Assembly (NCBI GenBank): GCA_963920665.1
Contig: OY987271.1
Location: 20,091,350 to 20,155,349 of the forward strand
DNA: 64,000 bases
Reading direction: 5' to 3'
DNA from: Straminergon stramineum
Lineage: Eukaryota; Streptophyta; Bryopsida; Hypnales; Calliergonaceae
Shown in pieces: positions 1-14,344 of the stretch (its first letter is position 1; every line of letters begins with the position of its first letter). Both the position numbers and the translations under genes were made by a program. Under the pieces are notes generated by a model. That model ran no database searches. It saw only the letters and a list, made by a program, of their open reading frames with translations, and had not been told where the DNA came from.

Positions 1-355
1 GTGGAATGGAGCGTAAGACAGGTCTTTTCTCACTCCCCCGTACCTACTTAGGAGCCTAGGCTAGTTATTTTTGCTAGAAAAGTCAACCCCCCAAAGTTGG
101 GATTTTTCCCGTTTTTTGGTGTTAAGTTGGCACTAGGTTTTGTCGTGATTTTGAAGATAGAAAAGGGGGAGAGGGTTTCTATTGCACTAAAAACGGCATT
201 CTGAAGCCAATGGCACAAGTCGTTTGTGATTTGAAGTTAATCTCCAAAAGTTAGCTTAGTGGGCTAGCATAGGATGAAACCTTAAGTTTGGGATGAAAAT
301 CCAAGAAGATAAGGTCAACTTAGATGGATGAGGAGAGGTGGGTGCCAGGATAGAG

Positions 356-363
356 TATAAAGG
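356..363 (+). promoter_or_regulatory. LTR TATA box, copy 1
   Basis: TATAAAGG lies in a conserved GC-rich context and recurs as TATAAAAG at the matching place in copy 2 (27821-27828, minus strand). It lies about 1.3 kb into the LTR, so the upstream part would be U3 and the downstream part R-U5. This also supports the LTR orientation. Promoter activity is inferred only. Confidence 0.5.
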
Positions 364-879
364 GGCACCCCTTCTCTTCTCTTTCAACACCCTTTTTGTG
401 TAATTGAGTCTGTTGGGTCCAATTGATATTGGAATTGTGGCATTTTCGCCACAAACCTTGCAACGGTGTTTTTTGGACACTTTGGGTCATTGTTGTTGTT
501 TTTACAGCTTGCAAGGTCTTTTGTGGATCCCTTACCTTCTCTTTTTGATTGAATATGGCACTAACCCTTCCAAGCTTGAGCTTGGAAGTTTGTTTACCTT
601 ACCTTGTTACTAGAATTTGTGTCCATTTACTTTGGTGGGTACCTTCTAGCCACCCTCTTTGTCTTGTCATTGTACTAACCCTAGAACAACCTTCTATATG
701 ACTGCCGATGCTGCTTTGGAGGGCCTTTAGTACGAATCATTGATGTTACTAACCTCTGGTGCTAGCCTTTGAGTGTCCGAGGCGATTTCTTTGTCTTTTA
801 TCCTCGCCCCTAACCAATGACGTGTTATTCCTTGTTGAGAGAAACGAGGGTGTGAGGGTAGTGGGTTCTGCCCATATAG

Positions 880-1000
880 CAAAGTTTTGAATCCCGTAGG
901 GGTGAAAAGTCTTAGCAGTGTATTAAAAGGGGAACAATGGCAAAGCTTTGGACCCCCTAAGGGTAAGAAGTCTTGGTAGTGCGTTCAAATCACCTCACAG
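880..1000 (+). repeat. 61-bp tandem repeat inside the LTR, two units
   Basis: Two diverged units share a core with GCAAAG-TTTG, a run of C/G and AAGTCTT-GCAGTG. The same unit is present about five times in LTR copy 2 (27000-27310), so this is a copy-number-variable block of the LTR family. Confidence 0.55.
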
Positions 1001-1396
1001 GAAGACCGTAGGACCATGCGGCCTTTTGCCCCATAAGGTTTAGTTCCCAAAATGTGTTGGGAACAAACCAAGGTTTAGCCCCCCAGAAAGAAAACTAGGA
1101 ATTAGAAGTCGAAAGGAGTAAGTAAGATGGCTAGGGGAGGTTAGGGTAGAAGCCTCGTCCCGACAAGCCAAAGTCCCCCCATATTGGCCCTGGTCTTCTC
1201 CTCTAAAGCCTTAGAAATTAACACAAGAATTAGGCAAGCCCTAGCGCCCAATTCAAAGCCTTAGAAATGAGCTTAAGAATTAGGCACGTCCCAACACCCA
1301 ACACCCGGCAACTAGCAATCATTAGCCAACGAGTCGGGTATAGCCAACAACTAGCCAACTGGATACCGGCAGCAGCGAATGGGGAAAGCGGGCCAA

Positions 1397-1545
1397 AGTT
1401 AAGAGGGGTACAGGAAGAACTGGTTGGAGTTAAAAGGGATACAAGGAGAACTGGTTAGAGTTAAGAGGGGCACATGGAGAACTAGACGGAGTTAAGGGAA
1501 GGGCACAGGGAGGGCTGGGCTGGGGTTAAGGGAGGGATTGGGTTC
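1397..1545 (+). repeat. 31-bp purine-rich tandem repeat in LTR copy 1
   Basis: Units beginning AGTTAAGAGGGG recur at about 1397, 1428, 1459 and 1490, ending in variants of GAACTGGTTGG. The pattern then degrades. The matching part of copy 2 (26400-26700) is also repetitive but with a different unit, so this internal part of the LTR changes quickly. Confidence 0.6.
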
Positions 1546-3041
1546 CAAAATCAACCAGGAAGGAGTTGGGGCCTAAAATTAGGAGAGGGGTGGGTTCCAA
1601 AATTAACCAAAGAAGAGTGGGGTTCCAAAATCAAGCCATGGAAGGAGAGAAGAGACACTACTCGAGGTCCCTATCACTCTAACATAGCCTTGGGGCAGGG
1701 AATCCAACTCCCCGTCTCCCACAAAACCTCACCACAGTAGAAAAAGATGAGCAAAGGAGGAGGGATCAAAGATGGTGTAAGGCCGGAAGAACGAGGAGAA
1801 ACGACAAAGGGAAGGCTCATCCCCATGACTTACTTAGGCCTTAGATTAGAAGTAGGTAATCACCCCAAGATTAAGCGTGGGACGTAAGCATAGGATGTAA
1901 GAAGTAAGATATAAAAAGTAGTTCAACTTGGAGAAGGGAATGAGGCATATTTAAGATTAGCTTAGTAGGAAAGTCGGGGGTTAGTTGGGCCACTTTTGAG
2001 TATGGAAGGAAAAAAAAGAGGGAGGAGAAAAGAAATAGGAGAGAAAATTGACAATTAAATCCTTGTACCATTTTATTTTATGAGTAGAACGATGGATCAT
2101 TGTCTCACAACACGGGAGTTCATGGCAGGGGAGGTAGAGCTTCCAGAAGGCGTGAACAACAACTCAAATTCCTAGGTATGAGTTAAATTTCCCCAAACTT
2201 CCCCTAGGGCTCTAACTAGGAGTTGGTAGCTTGAGCCGAGGCTCATCCTTTGGTCAGGCCCTCAAGACCATAGATCAAGTCATTTATTAGGGTAGAAACC
2301 TGTAGAGTAGGTCCGTAGCTTTCCAAAACCTTAAGGCACATCCAAATCAGAGTTAAAGTGAGGAAGTTATAGCTGGATGAAGTCTAGGGGTCAAATTGGA
2401 TGAAGCATAGCTAAAGGTTGGATTTGACAGAGAATTAATTAGATTAGTAGGAGGCTCCTAATTAGGGTCCAAGGTCGAAGAGAAAAGTTAAGTCCGAATT
2501 ATAGGTTAGGAGAAATTAGCGGATGAAGTTTAGATAAGGCTTGGATGAAAGTGTTGTAGAAATCCCCGATCAGGGGCCAACTCCAGATCCGGGTAGGGGC
2601 AATCCTTGTGAACGATCCCCCAAAATTTTGAACCTTTCTGAATTGGGAAACTAGGTGTAAGGGATGGATGAAGTTTGAAAAACCGAGTGGCGATCAAACT
2701 TCATCCACCCATAACTTTGGCTAGGAAGGTCGGATAAGGTCAAGTCTTATATTTTTAGAAATGGCATGAGATGAACTAGATGTTTTTTAGGATAGTTCTG
2801 TCTTGGTGTGGAACCCATCCAAATCATCCAGTAGGCCCTCCATCTGGTCGGTCCAAAACATTGAAAGTAGGTTAAGCGAATTTTGCAATTGAGGGGTCAC
2901 TTAGGCACTTAGTAAAAAGATCCATTGCTTGGAAGGCACAGTGGACCACACTTAGACACCCAAAAGTAGGAGTCACTTAGTCGAAACCTAGAACCTAGTT
3001 GTGTTCACAAATTATCAAAGGTGAGTAATTTGGCACTCACA

Positions 3042-6000
3042 ATTGTATTTCATAAAATTTTATTCTGAAAAATATTTTATTTATAGCTAGTAGTATTATA
3101 AGATATAGATTATTATTCCTATGCAATTTGAGACTAGTATTCTATTCAAGAATTTAATAATATTTTAATCATTAGATCACAATTTGTAAGCTTACAAGAT
3201 TATGTAATTTTTTAAAATATAAAAATATATTATCATGAAATATTTTTATAATAGATTATTAAAATATATTATAAATTCTTATAAATTTAATTGGTAATCC
3301 ACAAGTCATCCACGAGTTATAACATCTATAGAGCTCGAAATTCTTTATTTATGGTGAAAATCATTGTCTACATACAATATCATTATGTAAGTTTGTCATC
3401 ACGAACATAATTGAGATTGATATATTCTTGTTGATTCTATTATATTAGAGAGAAAGGGGCAAATTAACATTATTATGCAATATTATATTGAACTTTGAGT
3501 CATCATGTAAGCTAAAGTATCATATAGGTTATATTATCTCTTTTATATATCCAGATGAGTTTTTGTACTATGACAAGAATTTATTTAAAATGTTTAGAGC
3601 TACAGGGGTTGGGATTCTCGTACCGCAATCAAATATTTGAAGATTGAAAGCATATTGAACCACTAGAGGACTCCAAATGGTTTTGGAAACAAAGACAAGA
3701 GGTGCCTATTTGAGAAGCAATCAATATGGCATTGCTTGCGATAAACATGTTCAAGCCATTTTCATTTCTTCAAAACCCTAGTAAACTCCTTAGACTTGTG
3801 CTTTGGTACAATATATACCAAAACTTTGGAGCACTAAGCACCAATAGATTGAAGGTGCCTAAAAGTGCATCTTCTACATAAATTGAAGCTTGAGTCCAAA
3901 AAATAATGCTATAACAATGCCTCAAATAACACCAAAAATTATACACAACAAGCCTTCACTCTTTGGCTCTCTAGTGCACCATAATTTAGCGCACTCACCA
4001 AAAACATTATCCACAAGAAGAATTGAATGAGTAATATTTACATTCTCTTTTTAAATAAATTCTAAATTGTATGAAGTAAAATCATAAATGTCAATGCATT
4101 CTTTATTATCAATTTCCAATGTCTGTGGGGTCAAGTGCAATGTTGGACTATTGATAAATGATGCATCCCTTTCAAAATCAAGAGAAAAAATATTCCAATG
4201 TCCACTCATGTTAAGATTCAACTTTTAAAAAATATCCCACATGTTCAAAACATGATAAAACAATACTTCACGAAAAACAGATGAATTTGACCCAGATTCT
4301 AAAAATCTCATCCATAAATCTTCAATATCTCTTTTTACCATGAAAGAATAAATGATGAAATCATACAAATTGATATTGTAATCTACCTCTTGACTTGGCA
4401 TGAACGAAGCTCCAAAGAGTTGAACGTTAAATTTCATATAGCATTTTGAACTCTTCCATAATAAATATTTTAAGCTAGTGTTACCATGATTCTTCATATT
4501 CCCAATAAAACTTGTGTCTTGAACAACTCGAAATTCCTCGTGCATCAACATAGCGAAATATCTCAAACAAATCACAAACACAAGATAGTTCGTGTTTAAT
4601 CACTCAAACCTCAGACAATTTAAGATTATTCATGCCTTTCATGATAGTTTGTATCATTTACTATGATTAGTAAATACTCATCATAATCTTATTATTACAA
4701 TCAACTTTTCTAAGCTCATTTATCAAATGCATGAGCTAGATCAATGTCAAACAACCTTCAATCTCCGTGCCATACTTCCTAATCATAATTTATTTCCTAA
4801 CCTCGGCAAAAAAAGATTAAAAAAATTCTCTAGTACAAAAACATCCTCCTACACCACCAAACAAAAAACCAACAAGTTATTGTATAAAACTACCATTAAA
4901 AAAATAAAAATCAATAGTTAGAGGAATATGATATTTTATCTAAGGTATAAATATATTTTTTTAAAAACCCTAAATCAAACAGATAGAGATTACGAAAGTA
5001 AGAAACATTCACCTTTCACCAAAATACTCTTGTGTTCAAATTATTGTTGGAAGGGGCAACCAAATAATTGGAATAATGCTATAGAATTATATCAGATGCA
5101 TACAATATAAAATATAAGAAGTTGTCCAAATAAAGAAACATAAGATGATGCTCAAATACTAGTTTCAAAAATTCAACTTCTAATATACAAAATCAACATT
5201 TGTCTTTTTCATAAACAATCTAAATTCAAACATAATACTTATTAAAAAAATTCATAATCAAAACTAAAAACTAGAAATAATAACCACTTGTTGCAAATTC
5301 AAGCACTTGAAGTGTTTTGAATTCTTTTCACGGACTCCTTCCTTTCCCAAAGTTAGACATATGGAATATCACTTCAAGTCTTGTTCTTTGTTATAAAATG
5401 CTTCATCATCGTCATTTGCTCTTTTATGCTTTATCGTTGAAGCATGACTCTCTCTCTGATAAGGAGGAAACTCAGACACGCATAGTGGACAATATAAATG
5501 TTTAGGTTTCAAGTCAAGCAAAGATACATAACCATCCTGCCATATTGCAAAAGTTGTAAATCACATATTACTTCAATAAATCATTAACTAAAAATAAAAG
5601 ATAAAAATCCAGAACATACATATGATTTTCTAAACCATCAAATAGTTTGCATAAATCAATGATAACAAGCAACAACTTACCTCTAATATCATCGAATCCA
5701 TTGTAAATAAATAAATTGACAATTATAAAAAAAAATCAACTAAAAAAATTTCTGACTTCAACAAATTAAAAGTAATTGATCTGCAAGAGCAATATAAATA
5801 AAATAAGTCCCAAGCAAAAAATATTAGAAAATTATTCAAAAATGATTCCACATTTGCAAGTCTCATTAACAAGTCTAACCTTAAAATTTTTGTATTAGCT
5901 TGATGCTATTTTCATACAATAGCAATAAGAAGTCTTCTTCTTTTACCTCCTACATATACTTCTAAATTCAACAAAATCAAATAATGTCAAGATGGATTAC

Positions 6001-6059
6001 AAAAGAAAAAAAAAATCAAGCAAAATCATGCACTAAATGATTTCTCAAACAAACAGTAA
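3042..6059. other. AT-rich spacer, no recognisable gene
   Basis: This lies directly outside LTR copy 1. The longest open frame is 118 codons on the minus strand (4225-4581). It has no family motif that I recognise. Neighbouring minus-strand frames at 3600-4200 also look weakly coding but carry stops and shifts, so an old transposon relic is possible. Nothing else is supported. Confidence 0.4.
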
Positions 6060-6590
6060 TAAAATTGCTCTTGTGGTGAAAAAACCCTTGTAGTGAAAAT
6101 GCCCTTATAGTGAAATTGCCCTTGTTATAAAAATTTATAGGATTGAAAATGCCATGATAGTGTAATTGCTTTTGTAATAAAAAATTTGAGGAGAAAAATC
6201 ACCTTTGTAGTAAAATTGCTCTTGTGGTGAAAAGGCCCTTGTAGTGAAAATGTTCTCTTACTGAAATTCTTTGTGGATTGAAAATTTCTTGGAGAAAAAA
6301 TGCTCTAGTCAAAAAATTACCTTTGAAATGAAGTTGACTTTGAAATAAAATTGTTCATGCATTGTAAAAACCCTTGAAATGAAGTTGACTTTGGAGAGAA
6401 AATGTTATTTGAGTGAAAATGCTCTCATAGTGAAAATGCCGTTGTATGAAAAAATCCCCTTGTATTGAAAATGTCTTTGTAGTGAAATTGCTCTTGTATT
6501 GAAATTGCCCTTTTAGTGAAATTGCCCTCATTATAAAAATATCTAGGAGTGACAATGCTCTGGTAGTAAAATTGCTGAAATTAAGGTAAA
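6060..6590. repeat. Degenerate minisatellite of about 18 bp
   Basis: The block is about 30 imperfect units of the form CCCTTGTAGTGAAAATG / TTGCTCTTGTAGTGAAA. Units differ by substitutions and small indels. The open frame on the minus strand at 6355-6555 is a product of this repetition and is not treated as a gene. Confidence 0.75.
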
Positions 6591-9500
6591 GTAGCTTCTA
6601 AAGTACAATTGCAAGGTAAGGTAGCCTCCAAAATCTATCATTTTGTATGATTTTACAAGGTCGCAAAAAAGCCTTGCAAGGGTTGATATAAAAATTATAT
6701 TTGCATAAAGTCAATTTATTTTTTATTGTTGGAAAGAAGTTTCAAAACAACATTTCAAAAATTGCGATTGTACAAACAAACCCAAATTTCTATTTATTCC
6801 TTGATGAAACTAGGATTTTACAAGTTGAGGCTCATTTTGGAAACATCCTTGAATTTTGATATCCTCCCCAACTTTACATCATTTTAGTAGAGAATATTTT
6901 GTATTTTGTGCCTTTAATAAATAGAAATTTGGAAAAATATAAATCTATATATAAGTTCTTCCTAATTGCTAAGAATTCCTTGTAATATACAATACATCTT
7001 CACAAAGATCTATTTCAAAGCCATATACTAAGTGTGAACCACAATATTGGTTCACATTTTAGAATATGAAAAAATTAAACAAAGTAGGTTAAATTACATG
7101 TTATGAAGTATTAAAATAGAATATTAAATCTAAACTACAAATTCAGGAGTTTTCTAGTTGATAACAATAGGAACCTTGGAAAATTAATACTAAACCTTAA
7201 AATTGCACTCAAGAAAAAATGAAGGAAAAATTTATAAAAAGAAATGGAGACCTAAAACTAAAAAGACTTTAAGCAAGATTTGGTGAAGTAAACAAATTAG
7301 GCAAATAGAAAAATGATGATAAAATGAAATTGAAGTATTACTAAGTGGGTAAATGAAGTTAGAATTAAATTTAAAATAGAAAGGTAAGAAAAAAATTAAT
7401 TAATTAAAATAAAACAAAAATATTATGAGTAGGAAATGGGATTAGAATAAAATCTAAAATCTAAAATCTAAAAAAATTTAAGAAAAAAAAAAGACCACAA
7501 GTAGAAAATGAACTTCAAAGAAAGTAGTAAACCAAAAATAGTTAGAAATACAAAAAAATACAAAAGTGAATTAAAAACAAAAGATTAGAAGTAGGAAATG
7601 AAACTAGAAGTAAATTGAGAACCACAAAATTGTAAACAAGAAAAAACATAAAAAATTAGGGTTTTGTGAACTTTTAAAGGGATTTCCAACTTTGGCAAGC
7701 CATAGTGGAAGAATGGAAGAGCAAATGGAGCAAAAATTTTGTGGACTGGTGCATATTAAAGCTCAATTTTTAACAAGTTTAAGCTTAACCTATTTGAAGC
7801 ATGGACAAGGCATTGGTGGTTGTATTTGTGGCTAAAGGTCAAGTGCCATAAGAATTTCAAAGCTTCAACTTTGAAGAGATATTGTGGGACAATAGCAAAG
7901 CAAAATGTGCAAAATTTTTAGGAGGAGTTGGATCTTTAAGCTAGCCTTTCAAAAAAACCTAGGCTTATTCCATTTCGAGTAAGGGCAAGGCAATGGCGGG
8001 TTTTTTTGCAAAGGAGGGTCTGTTGCCCTAGACAAAAGCATAAATTATGGTTTTTGTGTAATTTTTCATAATCATATTTGAATAATTGCAATTTTTATTG
8101 CATTTTCTTATAGAAGATGTTATATGAATATATGCATGTGGATTGGATGTAGAATAGTCAATTAAAACTTGAATTTTAATGTAATTTACTTATTTTCTTA
8201 TCTCATTCATATATTGTAACGAATTGAATTTTTTTTGTTAACAAATATATCAAAAATTTCTTTATAAAGACAAGCTTTGTGCACACCTTGTGCATGGTCC
8301 ATAAATATAAAGTCATATCTTTAAATAAGTTCTCCGAACATCTTAGTGCCGTAGGGATATTACAATGCATTCAAAATTTAAAGAACTCTTAGTGTAGTAT
8401 GTTAAAGGACATCTTCATGGAATTTATTTGTCATATAAAGTTCACCTTCAAACTACTGGAAATATCTGTATTCATTTCAATATAGATTATGTATAGTTGT
8501 GTTGATAGATAGGGTTGGTTAGGACAATTTGAATCGGAACCTTTTTAACATAAGAATTATGTTGATATGAATAAATCTTATAAAACAATTAAATCCCCAA
8601 ACCAAAAAAATTCCTCTACTACCCGAGAATTTACATGCAGTAGAGAAAAAATTGTCTAAAAAGTAGTTGTGTACTACCTTAACAACCGCCTAAGTTATTA
8701 AAGTTAAGGATCAAACTCAAGACTTTTAAGTTCAGAATGAAGAACTCCAATCAATGCACCATGGTTGAAACCCTTTATCAAACAAATTACAAATGTATAT
8801 TAATTGACTTTATTCAATTTTTTATTTCTATTTAATAAATTCAGTAGACTTTGGAGGCCCATATCTTCTTTAATTTTATTTTTTTTCATGAAACTTGTTG
8901 GAAATAATTTTTTTGAAAGTCTAGTTTTAGTGGTAAAATTTTCAATTTAATCCAATATGATTTGAAAATTTGGCAAGCATTTTGCTAGAGGTAATTTGGA
9001 CAAAACTTAAAGTGAAATTATTCAATTTTTTAGTGTTTTAAATTTTAGAAGTTTGAATAGTTCAAAACTTACATTTTAAATAGTTCAATATATATAGATT
9101 TCATATTTTAATCTTGAAGTGGAAGACAAAATAGATTTCATGTAGGTTTTTAATAACTTAATTTTTAGTTAAATTTTTTCATTTAACAAAGAATCTTTTT
9201 ATCTTTATGAAAATAATTTTTATTTTTAATATTATATTTTTGTGTATTTGTGAAGCTTTGATTCATTCTATTTGAAGTTGTGATGAAAAATTTAAGAATA
9301 ATTTTAATTTGGGGCTCAATTTGGGGGCAATCTGAATAATTGTAGTAAAAAAATAACTTACAGGATTCATTCTTTCGTACAATTTAAAAATAAGAAATTA
9401 ATTTTTTTGGCAAGGTCAAATTAGCTTGCTAAAATAATCTCATTGTTTCAATTTTGCGTTTCAATTCCATCTCAAAGCTATTAATGATTCAATTTTTTGC

Positions 9501-12500
9501 TCAATTTTAAGCCTACATCTTTTTAACAATTTTTTAAAGATTGAAATTTTTTTTCTTAGACTTTGAATTCAATTCTTCAATACAAAATTTCTTCAATTTA
9601 AAATTCATAGTACTAAAAAATTTCACAAATAGTAGTCGAATTCATTTAAAATTATTGACTACTATTCAAAAAAAAAATTCTTTCACACTTTGAATTCTAA
9701 TGTCTTCCAATTTACATGGTCAAACTTCATGAGATTCTTATCACATAATCTAAAACAAGTGAAGTACCAGATCCTATGGTAGTATGGTTTGACTTTAAAT
9801 AAATATTGAATTTATTTTCTTGAATGAATGCAACAAAAATAGCAATTCTAAGTGGTTCTTGATAAAAAAATAATCTTAATCTTGTAAGGCTTAAATTACT
9901 CAAATTTAAATAGTTCAAATTTTGGAATTGAATTGTGAATACTTCAAAATTAAAACTTTTCTGATTCAAAATTTAGAATTCAACTCAAATTAAATTAGAA
10001 TCAATGTAGTTAAAAACTACTCTTTAAGAAGTGAAATTAGAAAATAAAACAACTAAGAAATGTTAGAAACCCACTATGTATACTTGTTGTATTACATTTT
10101 AGAATATAAGTTAGAAATTTAATTCAATTGTCAATGTGAACTCTAATTAAAGTATACTTTATTGAAAACTAAATGAGAATTGTATTAAAATTTGAATTCT
10201 AATTGGATTTGAATTTATCAAAGTTGAATCAAAGTTGGAATTTTCATTAAGTTATTTGAATCAAACTTTGAATTAGAATTGAATTTTATTATCATACTTA
10301 TTGAATTTCATTAGAATTCAAATAAAATCAAAATAAAATTAAACTCAATAAAAATTACAATTCATGAAAATTCCAACTCTTAATTTTTATTCTATAGAAA
10401 ATTTCAAATGATTTTGAATGTTTTACACATTCCAATAGATTCTAATAGATTTTCAAAAGATTTTAAGAGATTTCAATATATTTTCAATAAAATTCAAAAT
10501 TCAAAAAAATTTCAAAAAGATTCTTGATAAATTCAAAAAATTCTAATAGATTCTAGATAGTTTTTAATAAAATTTTGGAATTTTTTAAAAACCTACTTGA
10601 AATTAGTCATTGTAAAATGTAAATATCAAATCAACTATTTTAGTCAATCTACATTGATTAGGATTTAGCATTTCAATAAATCCATGTTCACTTGTTCAAG
10701 CAATCTATGTTGAATGTTCAAACAAAATTGACAAATGTGTTGTAGTAGAAATAATTACTAAAATCAACAATAATCAATATATTTTATGCAAAAACAGGCC
10801 CCTCTCTAGTAGTATCATCTTCAAAACTATTTCATTTTTCAATATGCATGTATTTACTCTAGTTTTTTTATCTCACTTCTGAATTTGTATTAATTCTCTA
10901 CTACACTACAAGATTGTAGTTGTAGCACATATTGTAGTGAAGTTAGTAATATGTCAATGTAGGTTCAGAATTGGTTTAGTACTTTAGGCTTACGATGTGA
11001 GTTTCATTTTATTGTCATCTTCTGGAGGGTGTACTATACTTTGGTACATCTTCAATTGCCAATTTGCAATAGTTTTTGTGTTTTTTGACGTCCAATTGGC
11101 AATCAACATGTACATATGGAGAAGGGCCTCATCTGTCTAATTATCTCTTGATGCGGTGTTTCTTGTAAGAATTGTCTTTAGAATTCCTTTTAGTTATTTG
11201 TAAGCAATGAGAAATCTATTACATAGTAAACTGAGACATCAAAACGATATGACATTCCAATGGAAAACGAATAAGAAAATAAGATTCTTGCTACAATGAG
11301 ATTGAGCACTAAAAAAAAGACAACTCATGAACTTATCCAATAAAAAATTAGAAAAACTCACTACAATGGCTGATCCAATTCTTGAAAAGAAGTAGCTTTG
11401 TGATGTATCTATTTTTATTGATGATACTTTTAATTTCTTATGCTGTTGAATATTGCATTCATTCTAATTCTTGAATTGCTTTGGTGAAGATTAATTGCTA
11501 TTAGAGTACAAATATTATTCTTGAAATAACTCTCAACAAGTTCCAAATGTTTGCTATCTATAATAAGAAAATAAAACATATAGTGAAGTATATGTGTTGA
11601 TGGAACTTGTTCATCCAAATTAAAGAGGGATACCAATTTCTGTTGAAATTCGTGGAAAAAACTAATCTGCATGCCTTTTCAAGGCTTGTTAATATTCGGA
11701 AATGAGTGATTCTAATTATATTTTGAGGATTCTACTCTATATTCAATCATTAGTATTTAATATTTAAATCAATTCTTAAAAAATGACTTGAATATCAGTG
11801 CTTTTAATTACTATTATGTTTAAATTAATGTATAGATAGAAGATTCAACAATGAAAATGTTTAACTCTATCATAAAGAAAGATAATCTAATATGAGACAT
11901 GGATTCATTCGAAGAGCTAGAAGGTTTATCATAATACATTGAAGATTAGAGAATTTGATTATAAAAACATGCGTTTCGTATACACTTTCGAAGACACAAT
12001 ATTTTCTAAAAATGAGATACTTTTTAGAAACACAAGGGTTTGAACATTGTGGTTTAATGAGTTTAATTTAAGTAGCAATTGATTTGAAGTGATGATAATT
12101 AAGTCCAAATTCATTTCATTTTTTTTTTCTTTTCTAAATTGTTTTCATTGTTCTATGACTCATTTTTACTTCTATATGTACTTCAAGTATGAGCTACTTC
12201 TGAAGGTAGTGCTTGCAAAATATGACTTATTTTTTTTTTCAAGAATTAATTAAACGTATCCATTAGCCATTATATATCCTCACTTTCACAATTAACGTAA
12301 TAGACAAGTATGCACTTGAAATTCATAGTGTGATACTTTGATTGTCCTCTAATATTTACACTTTTTTTTAAATAATGTTTAAAGTGCTTCACGCTTTCAT
12401 TAATTTCTAAGAAGTTTTTGAATTTAATTAATTTGTTTTAAAGAGAATCAACAGAGCGATATTAGAGAGGTGTCATTTTGATTGCTTCTTTTAACTTCAA

Positions 12501-12690
12501 ACTTCATTGCACTTTCACGATTTTGTGATTTTGTGAGATTGAATCTTTTTTTATTTTAATGTTCTATTGTTATTATCAAATGGTTTGAAAAATTTGAAAA
12601 ATTACAGCAATTTTGAATTCCACAACAATTTATATATTCATAAAGTCTTTAAAGTTTACAAATTTGTAATTTCAATTCTTTGATTTTAGT
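6591..12690. other. Very AT-rich decayed DNA, no gene seen
   Basis: This is long A/T-rich sequence with low-complexity stretches. Examples are reiterated AAATCTAAAATC near 7450 and many ATTTCAAAA/GATTTTAA variants at 9900-10600. Short open frames (for example 9727-9969 and 11430-11672, both minus) have the leucine/isoleucine/asparagine/lysine bias expected from AT-rich noise. Confidence 0.5.
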
Positions 12691-12699
12691 TACGATTGT

Positions 12700-14340
12700 T
12701 TGTAAGGTAGGAACTTTATTAAGTAGTGGTATTCAAATATTCAATTGATCTCTACAATGCCATCGAGGTATTCAAATTTCTTTATATTTATTTGAAGTAA
12801 ATTTAACTTTAAGATACAGAGGTGGTTTCAAGATTGAGTTTTATTTGAACAATTTGATTCTAATTTAAGTTTCAATCTAATGATTTAACCTATTTAAATG
12901 GGATTTTGAAGCCAAGAGAAACAATCAAAATCACACCTCTCTAATGTCACTATGTTGATCTTCTTTAGTACGATCTCTCTTCAATGGTCACTTTTAATCC
13001 CCATTTTAATTTTGTAATATCATACAAGGTGAAAATGAGATATTGTAAAGGTCACTATGATTTTGAGCTTCATTTGAGCAATTTGAGTCAAATTTCATCA
13101 ATGCAATCATCATTTATAAATTGTCCATCTTCACCTACTATTTGCAATCTATTCAAAAGGCATTATAAAGACCATTGTATTATTTTCTTCAATGTATCCA
13201 ACATCTATAGGATGTTCCTTATATTATCTTCTACGTTCTTGTTATTAAAGGCCTTCAACAAAATTATGAGGAGGTGTACGAACTCCATAACATTGATTTG
13301 GCTAACCGATGCAACCTTAAAAAATGATTCATTGAAATGTTAATGAAATTTGTAGATTTGATTTTTTCGCAACGTCTCTGTGATTGCAAAGATGAATTGA
13401 AGATTCATTATTAGTGACATGCAAATTTCCTGCAAATGATCTAAGAAGAAACGGACATCGCTTGGCTTGTACGTTAATAACAACAAAGCTATTTCAACTA
13501 CATTTAGTTTTATGTTTTCTATGAAAATATTCTAGAGTAGCACTTTTATAAACATAGGTAGTTGCCTCAGATCCTTGTAGAGTAGTGCTAAAACCTCTTC
13601 CTCTCTTGCAACGACCTCTTTTATAATGATATCAAATAAAAAACTGTTTGAGCCATCTTCTAGTGAAGTACACAAAGATATAGTCATTCAAACCAATTGT
13701 TAACTTGTAAGTATAACAAGGGGTATAAAGAAAGCCTCTACGTAAAGCATCTCTTGTTACTATCTTCTACGAAATAGTTGCTCTCCTTGTGGTGGTTGGA
13801 GACATAAACTTTAAAGGTATTTAGCTTGGGATTGTAAAAAGTACACAATGTGTACATATATGCATCTTCCACTGGAAGGCCTTCAATAAGATTTTTTAAG
13901 ATGTTTATAGCCTTTAAGTATTGATTGACGGATGAATCACCAACTATAGTATTGTAGGATTCAAGTTGTCTCCTTTACAAGTTTTACAATGTTACTTGAG
14001 TTTTCAAAAAGTATAAGTCTTGTAATTCAAGCAACATGTACAAACAAAATTTTGCATTATTGGGTCATTTGGTGAAGATTTTTCCAATAACTTTTCAAGG
14101 TCTTTTATAAGAAACTTCACAGTGCATTATATTGAATGGATCTTCAAATAATTCTTGAACTTCTCACTTGTATGAAACTTTGATAAATTATATTTCTTAC
14201 ATTGGTAAACCATTTTGCGTGTTGGAAATGTAGGTTTATTGTTCAAAACAATTCTATCATTTATATAAGTTTGTTTGTTGTTAATTGAAATGGATAGAAT
14301 CATTGTGAAAAGTCGGACCATCGAGATCTTATAAGTGGTA
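12700..14340 (-). pseudogene. Possible decayed coding relic, unrecognised
   Basis: The minus strand has several short stretches with protein-like composition, broken by stops and frameshifts. One near 14000 has paired cysteines (CTCCLNYK, then CKTCKGD in a nearby frame). One at about 13760-13900 includes EGLPVEDAYMYTLCTFYN, and one at about 13150-13270 includes KAFNNKNVEDNIRN. They follow the same order on one strand, as expected for a dead gene, probably from a mobile element. I cannot assign a family, and chance similarity to coding sequence remains possible. Confidence 0.2.
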
Positions 14341-14344
14341 GAAT

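Larger units (their letters stand above)
1..3041 (+). mobile_element. LTR copy 1 (3' part of an approximately 4-kb LTR)
   Basis: The sequence matches the reverse complement of 24966-28190 almost throughout and continues past the left edge, so about 0.9-1.1 kb of its 5' end is missing. It ends in ...GGCACTCACA at 3041, the inverse of the TGTGAG start seen in copy 2. The next bases, ATTGT (3042-3046), would be one side of a 5-bp target duplication. It has no long ORF and no reverse transcriptase, RNase H or integrase motif. No primer-binding site complementary to a tRNA follows the end, so it is either a solo LTR or the 3' LTR of an element lying to the left. It is more CpG-rich than the AT-rich DNA that follows. 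Confidence 0.8.

Noticed and set aside
3042..3060. Possible primer-binding site after LTR copy 1
   Set aside because: The bases after the LTR end do not resemble the complement of a plant tRNA 3' end, so a 5' LTR is not supported.
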